In this document: positions 1 through 6,261 of the stretch, one piece after another
Layout: each line of letters starts with the position of its first letter
How positions within the stretch are numbered: the stretch's first letter is position 1
Assembly (NCBI GenBank): GCA_017475415.1
Contig: JAFVFM010000106.1
Location: 1 to 7,071, forward strand
DNA: 7,071 nucleotides
Source: Solobacterium sp.
GTDB taxonomy: Bacteria > Bacillota_I > Bacilli_A > Erysipelotrichales > Erysipelotrichaceae
Direction of reading: 5' to 3'
The notes under the pieces: generated by a model
What the model was told of the DNA's origin: nothing
Databases searched by the model: none
What the model saw: the letters and a program-made list of their open reading frames with translations, nothing else
Position numbers and translations under genes: made by a program

Positions 1-3000
1 TAATGGAATCACTTTTCCTACAAAGGCAACAATCTTTCTTCCGTCTTTATATTTCTTTGTTTCAGTTTCCTTATAGATATCGAATACTTGTTGTACTTGA
101 TTCGCATATGTCCAATTACTTGCGATTTCTTTTCCTTTTTTGCCCATACGTATGCGTTTTTCTTTATCTTCTATAAGTATCCTTAACTTATCTGCTAAAT
201 CTTCTGCATTACCAGCTTCAAATAAATATCCACTTTCCTCATCTTTTACGAGTTCTGGTATACCTCCTATATTGGATGCTACAACAGGAACACCACAAGC
301 CATAGCTTCTGTTATCGTTACTGGTGAATTCTCTGGGCAAATAGATGGTAAGACAAAGATATCACTATTTTCATATACTTCTTTTATTTCATCATGATGC
401 ACTCTACCTAAATAAGTAATTTGTTTTTTTAGATTATGCTCATGCGCGTAGATTAAATAATTCGCTTTTTCCTCTCCAGAACCTGCTAAGCATACTTCAA
501 CATTAGACATATTCAATAAATGCAGAGCTTCTAATAATACAATTACGCCTTTATGCATGCCAAAATGCCCCACAAAAGTAATCCTTATCTTTTCTGCGTC
601 CTTATGTTTAGCATCTTTAAATTCTTCCACAAATAAGCCATTTTTTATCACATGCATCTTTTCCCCATTAAAGCCTGTTTTCTTAAAGGCATTAACGATG
701 AACTCACTTGGTGAAATTATGGCATCTGCAGCTTCAATGATTCTACGTATATATTGTTTACGCATAGCCATTGGTATAGAAATATTTCCATCTCTATAAG
801 TAAAAGCTGGTTGGCATTTTGCGCAATTGGTATAGTCCGTACATATATTTCCTTTATGATCTATCGCTGTACCCTTATGGCATAAATACCATGTATCATG
901 AAGGGTAAGTATTACCTTAGCTCCACTTTTCTTAGCTACATGCACAACACCAGTAGATAAACCATTTAGATTATGACAATGTACTATATTAGGCTTGATT
1001 AGCGCACAGATATCTTCAAATATTCCATTTACCTTTTCATGGAAGAAAGGGATTAAATCCGGCATATAATATTCAATTGGAATAAATAAGCGTATGACTA
1101 AAACACCATCTTCTTCTTTTATTTCTACATCACCTGCATATTCTTCATCTGTTGGTACAGCAGTAAAGACAACCATCTTTTTGCCCATATTTGCCATTAC
1201 TTTTGTATGTTCATAGGCAACCACTTCTGCACCACCTATTGTATATGGAGGATAATTATTGGAAACAACAATCGTTACTTCTTCATTCTGTATATATTCT
1301 TTTATTCTCTCTTTATCTTTTTCTTTTAATGCCCATGTATCATATTGCCTAAAATCAACATCTAAGCTAATTATCTTTTCTTTTACATCTTTAGCATATT
1401 CACGCCAAGTAACAATCTTTCTATCAACTGATTCATTTTGTAGCTTTACATAATACGTTTCATCACTTAATAAGCGATATAAACTTTCTGCCATAGCGTT
1501 AGGAGAGAATACATCTGTTGCCTCACATCCACCATCCTTGGCTAAATCACCTATATTTCCTTCTTTACTACATAAACATGGTTTACCACACCAAAGGCTT
1601 TCCATAATTGGCATACCATAACCTTCTATTTCGGAAGGATAGGCAGTGAATAAACATTCACTATACAACTTTTGTAACATTTCATCATTTACTGTACCTA
1701 AATAAGAAACTTGAGCATGTTTTTTATGAAAGTCTTCTATCGCATCCGGTATCTCTTGATTGGTAATATAAGATTTACCTACAAAGTTCACTTCCACTTC
1801 TGCTTCTAATTCAGGATGCTTTGTGTAAAGTATTTCTAAAGCTTCTAAGAAACGTAAATGATTTTTTCTTGGTTCTAATGTAGACACAAATAAAATCTTT
1901 TTCATACCTTCTGGATATCCATTCACCTTTTCTTTCACTCTATCCTTGCCATCAATTTCGGCAGCTAAAGCAGCTGTTTCTACCAAAGCATGCGGTACTA
2001 TCCCTTTTTCTTTCCAATATTCTTTCAAATGAATACCATTATGATCTACAGTAGGCATAACTAAATCAAATTCACTTAAGACTTCCATATAGGTTCCGTG
2101 ATTCTCTGCTATCTCCTTAGAAGTTAACTCTGGCCTTAATACTGGTATAGCGTCATGGAAAATAACGGATGAGGTAATATGATGTTCACGCAAGAAAGAA
2201 ACAATACCTTTAATTGTATTTGCCTCACCAGTTTCAATTAATAATAAATGCTTTGGATGATTCTTATATTGGTGAATATATTCCAACATCGTTATCTGTT
2301 CATTATGATATTTACGTTCTTTTATTTTTGCGCGTTCAGGACCACCATAGGCACATAAATAATCCAAACGTTTTTCTTCTAGAATTAAATATTGCCCCAA
2401 AGCTCTTTCCCACCATACAAAGATAACTTTGATTTCATCTTGAAGATAACGAGCTAATTTACGTGTTACACGAATCACACCTGAATTATTACTATCTTTT
2501 GAGGTATTCGTCACATCAATAAATAAAATAGGTGAATATTTTACAACAGAGGCTAATTCATTCAGCATTTCATCTGCACATCTTTGCCATGTGAATTTCT
2601 TTTTGAAGGCATCGCATATCTCCACAAATTCTCGATCACTAAAAGGCAATCTACCCTCTAATGTATCTTCTATTTTATCTAGCATTTCTTCTGTTGTTTC
2701 ACATAAGAAATATGGATGAGAAACTACTTCAGGATGCGCACCTATATTAAATACAAACATAGGTCGATATAAAAATTGCATTTCTGCAAGAGGTAAGTCA
2801 AAGCCTTCCCATAAGGTTGGTAGTTCCCCTACATCACTTAATTCCATGACTTTCTTCATGGTATCATCATCCACAAAGCCTAATGGGAAATAAAAATCTT
2901 TTACATCTTCTTCTATATCTCCCATCTGCTCAAAAGAAGAAAGAATCGCTATCTTAAATTTTGTATAGCCTCTTTCTTTTAAGCCACGAATAATCTTAAT

Positions 3001-3687
3001 GCTTTCTGCGCTATTTTTATAATTATCTCTTTCCCATCTACCTGGTTGGAATATAATTTTATAACCATTTTCTTTTAAAGCCATTAAATCTTCTACAACA
3101 TGAGAGTCTTGCATAGCCAATTCTTTTTTATCCCACAATTGCATTTCAATATGATCTGCACCAAGTAAGACATGGCTTGTAGGTCTACCACAAGAATCCG
3201 GTATACTTTGGCTTTCTTCAATAAAGCGACTAATGGCTACAATCTTATCCGCATATTGAAAATTCTCTGCTTTTAATTCTTTTAGTTTTCTTTGTACGAT
3301 TAGTTGTCCTTCATTCATTCCTTCAGAAGGTACACCGCCATAATCATGTGCGATTACGCCTATCCCTCTTTCATGAAAAAAGGAAATGGCATGATAAAAA
3401 GGCCATCCTGCTACTAATACAACATCTGGTTTATTGTCATCGTCAAACCATGTATCCCAATATTTACGTATATATAATTCTGTATTCTCATTTCCATTTA
3501 AATAATCAGGACTTTCCGGAATACGAATAAAACGATCCGAGCATTTGTTTACTGCTTGTGGATCTAATTTATTTCCCATCATGATCACTTCATGACCATC
3601 TTTTTTCCACAAGCTACCTAATACTAATAAGACACGATCTACCCCAAAACGAAAGAGGAAGCGTTCAGAACAAATTAATATTCTCAT
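1..3687 (-). CDS. Giant trimodular GT-B glycosyltransferase (three GT4-like modules), C-terminus beyond window
   Basis: I translated this frame codon by codon and found no stop from the ATG at 3687-3685 to position 1, giving 1229 residues with no end in the window. Three glycosyltransferase modules follow one another. Module 1 (about residues 1-383) opens with MRILICSERF and has GRWERDNYKN at 216-225 and EGFDLPLAE at 294-302. Module 2 (about 387-770) opens with ILFIDVTNTS and has TLEPRKN at 603-609 and EGYGMPIME at 688-696. Module 3 (about 804-1205) opens with VTIVVSNNYPPYTIGGAE and has GHFGMHKG at 1040-1047 and E1119-x7-E1127. Each module therefore keeps the E-x7-E and basic donor-site residues of retaining GT4-type enzymes, so all three look active. 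There is no signal peptide or membrane helix, which implies a cytoplasmic enzyme transferring nucleotide sugars to a growing glycan. The ATG is chosen because a good ribosome binding site precedes it and a stop lies two codons upstream. Sugar specificities cannot be read. Confidence 0.93.
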   Translation of the reverse strand, partial: MRILICSERFLFRFGVDRVLLVLGSLWKKDGHEVIMMGNKLDPQAVNKCSDRFIRIPESPDYLNGNENTELYIRKYWDTWFDDDNKPDVVLVAGWPFYHAISFFHERGIGVIAHDYGGVPSEGMNEGQLIVQRKLKELKAENFQYADKIVAISRFIEESQSIPDSCGRPTSHVLLGADHIEMQLWDKKELAMQDSHVVEDLMALKENGYKIIFQPGRWERDNYKNSAESIKIIRGLKERGYTKFKIAILSSFEQMGDIEEDVKDFYFPLGFVDDDTMKKVMELSDVGELPTLWEGFDLPLAEMQFLYRPMFVFNIGAHPEVVSHPYFLCETTEEMLDKIEDTLEGRLPFSDREFVEICDAFKKKFTWQRCADEMLNELASVVKYSPILFIDVTNTSKDSNNSGVIRVTRKLARYLQDEIKVIFVWWERALGQYLILEEKRLDYLCAYGGPERAKIKERKYHNEQITMLEYIHQYKNHPKHLLLIETGEANTIKGIVSFLREHHITSSVIFHDAIPVLRPELTSKEIAENHGTYMEVLSEFDLVMPTVDHNGIHLKEYWKEKGIVPHALVETAALAAEIDGKDRVKEKVNGYPEGMKKILFVSTLEPRKNHLRFLEALEILYTKHPELEAEVEVNFVGKSYITNQEIPDAIEDFHKKHAQVSYLGTVNDEMLQKLYSECLFTAYPSEIEGYGMPIMESLWCGKPCLCSKEGNIGDLAKDGGCEATDVFSPNAMAESLYRLLSDETYYVKLQNESVDRKIVTWREYAKDVKEKIISLDVDFRQYDTWALKEKDKERIKEYIQNEEVTIVVSNNYPPYTIGGAEVVAYEHTKVMANMGKKMVVFTAVPTDEEYAGDVEIKEEDGVLVIRLFIPIEYYMPDLIPFFHEKVNGIFEDICALIKPNIVHCHNLNGLSTGVVHVAKKSGAKVILTLHDTWYLCHKGTAIDHKGNICTDYTNCAKCQPAFTYRDGNISIPMAMRKQYIRRIIEAADAIISPSEFIVNAFKKTGFNGEKMHVIKNGLFVEEFKDAKHKDAEKIRITFVGHFGMHKGVIVLLEALHLLNMSNVEVCLAGSGEEKANYLIYAHEHNLKKQITYLGRVHHDEIKEVYENSDIFVLPSICPENSPVTITEAMACGVPVVASNIGGIPELVKDEESGYLFEAGNAEDLADKLRILIEDKEKRIRMGKKGKEIASNWTYANQVQQVFDIYKETETKKYKDGRKIVAFVGKVIPL

Positions 3688-3690
3688 AAC

Positions 3691-4932
3691 TTATCCCTTA
3701 TAAGCACACAATAAGTATGCTGTATCATCATTAAAGTAGGAAGCCATAGTACGCACAGCTAATTCATCTTCTTCATCAACAGGAATGATTTCTTCTTTTC
3801 CTAAGCTTGTTTTTTCTATTTTACTAAAGCCTACATTGCGCAATACATCCATCAATACTTCAACCGTATATTGCACATTATCTTCTTGTTTTAAAGAAGC
3901 TAAACGCCCATTATTTACTCTAATCATTAAAATGCCATCTTCTTTTAATGCTTCATAACTATGCATTAATACTCTTTTTAAAGAAGCTGCTGCTATACCT
4001 TCTACAGTAGATAAATAAGATATTAAATCATAGGTATTGCTTTCTACATTTTCTAAGAAAGATACTGTATCACTATTCGATACCACAAAGTTCATATCCT
4101 CTTCTTTATTTATCTTATTTCTTACTACAACAACATCCGCACCCTTTTCTTTCATCTTTCTTGCGAAAACAAAAGATGCAGAATTCACATCCAGTACAGA
4201 ATGAATTTCTCTACCATCTAAAACAGTTTCCACTACCTTCCACTGCTTTTCTGTTAATGGCGCACTAATAGGAAACGAAAGTGAACTAGCTTCATTGCGT
4301 AAACGCTCATTTTCTTCCATTAGAGCTTCTATTTGTCTTTCTAAAGCTGCCACTTTATCTTCTATTTGTTTTAAACGATACATAAAGACACCTGAATATT
4401 CATCTTTTTCATCAAGGCCTTTATAAATAAATACTTTTTCTTCTTCCAGTCTCTTTTCTGCTTTAAAAGAATCGAAGAAACCTTTCTTTTTCGTTGCTTT
4501 TCCTTTTGTAGTAATTTCAATACCTACAAGCTCTTCTCGATGCGATTGTTCAATAAAGGATAGGATTTTTTCCTTATCTATTCCTTCATTTTGCATACGC
4601 TCGCTTTCCACAATTTCTTCTATGCCTGGTGTTCTCCCTAATAATGCTAGATATGCCGCAACAGTGAAATTTTTACTATCATGACGTGTTATATCTCCAA
4701 CATTCATTTTTTTCAAACGCAAGCCATTTAACGGAACATCTTGTCCCACGCCTTCAGGTGACATTCTAAGATGATAAACCATTTCATCTCTGCTTAATGC
4801 ACCATTTTTTAACATCTCTACATTATTTTGTAGGCCGCCTTCATCTGCTTCTCTACGAAAAAGAATCTGATACACTTCACGCACAAATTGTTCGTCATTT
4901 AAAGCTACCATGTCTTCGATTATATTTTTCAT
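3691..4932 (-). CDS. DUF4214-repeat / coiled-coil / methyltransferase-like protein
   Basis: The 413-residue protein appears to have three parts. Residues about 12-65 (NDEQFVREVYQILFRREAD onward) match the pattern of DUF4214: F-V-x2-x-Y-x2-L-x-R, an acidic stretch, G-L, then a helix and S-P-E-G. A shorter diverged copy spans about 85-131 (NFTVAAYLALLGRTP onward). After a lysine-rich linker, residues 184-215 form four heptads with L187, I190, V194, L197, I201, L204, N208, L211 and A215 at the core positions. Residues about 228-413 resemble a class I SAM methyltransferase: VLDV at 246-249, YDLISYLSTVEG at 301-312 and a helix-plus-strand ALKEDGILMIRVNN at 328-341. The usual glycine-rich loop after VLD is replaced by VNSASF, so catalysis is doubtful. 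No signal peptide or membrane helix is seen. The gene starts behind a strong ribosome binding site and runs straight into the trimodular glycosyltransferase, so a role in making, sizing or capping that glycan is inferred. Confidence 0.88.
   Translation of the reverse strand: MKNIIEDMVALNDEQFVREVYQILFRREADEGGLQNNVEMLKNGALSRDEMVYHLRMSPEGVGQDVPLNGLRLKKMNVGDITRHDSKNFTVAAYLALLGRTPGIEEIVESERMQNEGIDKEKILSFIEQSHREELVGIEITTKGKATKKKGFFDSFKAEKRLEEEKVFIYKGLDEKDEYSGVFMYRLKQIEDKVAALERQIEALMEENERLRNEASSLSFPISAPLTEKQWKVVETVLDGREIHSVLDVNSASFVFARKMKEKGADVVVVRNKINKEEDMNFVVSNSDTVSFLENVESNTYDLISYLSTVEGIAAASLKRVLMHSYEALKEDGILMIRVNNGRLASLKQEDNVQYTVEVLMDVLRNVGFSKIEKTSLGKEEIIPVDEEDELAVRTMASYFNDDTAYLLCAYKG
3694..3699 (-). 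promoter_or_regulatory. Ribosome binding site of the trimodular glycosyltransferase
   Basis: On the minus strand AAGGGA lies six bases before the ATG at 3687. It sits inside the last codons of the upstream 413-residue gene, immediately before that gene's TAA. This fixes the start of the large gene and suggests its translation is coupled to the gene upstream. Confidence 0.7.
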
Positions 4933-5219
4933 ATTTATCTCCTATTCTTATATCTCTACAGTAATCATTTATTCATTAACAATCACCGTTACCTTTTAAT
5001 CTCTTTCTATTCTATTGTAATTTTGTTAACTAATTTAGTATAATTCACAACCTCATTCATTTTTAGATTACTTTACCATTCTTTAATATGAGTATCCCTA
5101 ATAATCAACTTACATAACATATCGCTACATTTTATTATTCAACAAAGTGCCTTATTACCATTTATTTAAAGGATTTCTTATGTAACTATTTCAGCAAAAC
5201 TGTCGAATAATAGATACTG
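4933..5219 (-). other. Gene-free 287-nt gap, likely leader/promoter region of the downstream gene pair
   Basis: This very AT-rich stretch separates the GtrB-like gene from the DUF4214 gene and holds no convincing reading frame on either strand; the few ATG-started frames I traced end within about 20 codons. Its downstream end carries the ribosome binding site at 4938-4943. A TATACT element lies at 5037-5042 on the minus strand but has no good -35 partner at 17 bases. A weak TTGAAT / TGTTAT pair with 17-base spacing lies further upstream. The upstream end, with the stop codon of the GtrB-like gene, can form only an imperfect hairpin (5182-5190 with 5209-5223) with no T-run. I infer that a promoter for the last two genes lies here, but I cannot place it. 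Confidence 0.4.
4938..4943 (-). promoter_or_regulatory. Strong ribosome binding site of the DUF4214 protein gene
   Basis: AGGAGA on the minus strand is followed by a five-base spacer and the ATG at 4932-4930. This is the best Shine-Dalgarno match in the window and supports that start codon. Confidence 0.8.
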
Positions 5220-6182
5220 TTACGAATTGGATTCATCCTTACTCTTTTTTCGATTTGTTTTCGCAATAATATACAAAGGTCTATTTTTTGTTTCCATAAA
5301 AATCTTCGATATATATTGTCCAATAATGCCTAATGAAATGAGTTGTACACCTCCTATAAGAAGAATAATACTCACAGTTGATGTCCAACCTGCAACATTA
5401 TAATTAGCCACTAATATTTTTTTAATGATGATATACAACAAGAAAATAAAAGAAAGAAATGTAAATAGAAAACCAAACCCTGTAGCTATTTTTAATGGCA
5501 TATCCGAAAAATTAATTATGCCATCTATTGCATAACGGAATAATTTCCAAAAGTTCCATTTTGTCTTGCCCGCTACACGTTCTACATTTTCATAAGATAA
5601 AACATATGTACGAAACCCTATCCATTCAAATAAGCCCTTTGAAAAACGATTATATTCACTTAATTCCAATATAGAATCAACCATCTGCCTTTTCATTAAA
5701 CGATAGTCTCTAGCACCATCAATAAATTCCATATCCGTTATTCTATTGATAATTCGATAGAATAGTTTAGCGAAGAAGGAGCGTAGTAGTGGTTCTCCCT
5801 TACGTGTAGTACGGCGTGTAGCTACACTATCATATTCCCCACTGTCTAATATCTTTACCATTTCTGGCAACAAAGCAGGCGGATCTTGCATGTCAGCATC
5901 CATAATCACTACATATTCACCACAAGAAGCCTTCAAACCAGCATACATCGCTGCCTCTTTACCAAAATTGCGTGAAAAAGAAAGATAAGTAACATGTTCA
6001 TCTTTTTCTGCTAAATCCATTAATTCTTTTAGTGTTGCATCACTTGACCCATCATCTACAAAAATTAATTCATAACTCTTCTTTACTTCGTCTTGAATCA
6101 CTTTTGTGATGGTAGCGTAAAAAATGAGTAATGCTTTTTCTTCGTTATAACAAGGTACGATAATCGACAATTCTCTTTCCAT
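5220..6182 (-). CDS. GtrB-like undecaprenyl-phosphate glycosyltransferase (GT2, DPM1-type)
   Basis: This 320-residue membrane enzyme should transfer a hexose, usually glucose, from a nucleotide sugar to undecaprenyl phosphate on the cytoplasmic face. The N-terminal GT-A domain has IIVPCYNEE at 7-15, FVDDGSSDAT at 41-50, SFSRNFGKEAA at 68-78 and the metal/catalytic signature DADMQDPP at 95-102 (DADLQDPP in most relatives). RDYRLM (158-163) and RFSKGLFEWIGF (179-190) are family hallmarks. An amphipathic stretch around 212-226 precedes two membrane helices at about 231-256 and 267-291, as in GtrB, YkcC and CsbB relatives, and the length is normal. The tail is basic and cytoplasmic. The ATG is the only usual start, because an in-frame TGA lies three codons upstream; its ribosome binding site is weak (GTGAAG). 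The gene follows a multi-pass membrane protein, the expected kind of partner for using the lipid-linked sugar. The exact sugar is inferred from the family, not seen. Confidence 0.93.
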   Translation of the reverse strand: MERELSIIVPCYNEEKALLIFYATITKVIQDEVKKSYELIFVDDGSSDATLKELMDLAEKDEHVTYLSFSRNFGKEAAMYAGLKASCGEYVVIMDADMQDPPALLPEMVKILDSGEYDSVATRRTTRKGEPLLRSFFAKLFYRIINRITDMEFIDGARDYRLMKRQMVDSILELSEYNRFSKGLFEWIGFRTYVLSYENVERVAGKTKWNFWKLFRYAIDGIINFSDMPLKIATGFGFLFTFLSFIFLLYIIIKKILVANYNVAGWTSTVSIILLIGGVQLISLGIIGQYISKIFMETKNRPLYIIAKTNRKKSKDESNS

Positions 6183-6226
6183 TATTCTTCACTTTCTTTA
6201 TTATTGTACTATACACTTGATTATCC

Positions 6227-6253
6227 AAAAGATGCTCCCATCTGCCATCTTTT
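6227..6253 (-). terminator. Small hairpin between the membrane-protein gene and the GtrB-like gene
   Basis: A perfect eight-base inverted repeat, AAAAGATG and CATCTTTT, encloses an 11-base loop. It starts nine bases after the stop codon of the membrane-protein gene. The 3' arm ends in only four T residues, which are part of the stem, and the stem has two G-C pairs, so it would be at best a weak or partial terminator. An alternative five-base stem (6230-6234 with 6239-6243, four-base loop) competes with it. It may instead stabilise the mRNA end or tune expression of the next gene. Confidence 0.35.
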
Positions 6254-6261
6254 AAATCACT

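Noticed and set aside
140..3530. Plus-strand open frames of 60-85 codons opposite the giant glycosyltransferase (140-397, 557-799, 1259-1453, 2214-2426, 3348-3530)
   Set aside because: Each lies wholly inside the well-supported minus-strand coding frame, has low-complexity serine/phenylalanine/leucine-rich translation, and matches no recognisable family; they are antisense shadows.
3691..4932. Functional SAM-dependent methyltransferase as the straightforward call for the 413-residue protein
   Set aside because: The glycine-rich SAM loop is missing, so only a methyltransferase-like fold is claimed.
5015..5044. Plus-strand promoter (TTGTAA, 18-base spacer, TATAAT)
   Set aside because: There is no plus-strand gene for it to drive, and such matches are expected by chance in sequence this AT-rich.
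5182..5223. Rho-independent terminator after the GtrB-like gene
   Set aside because: The inverted repeat is interrupted by a bulge and an internal loop, overlaps the stop codon and has no T-run on the minus strand.
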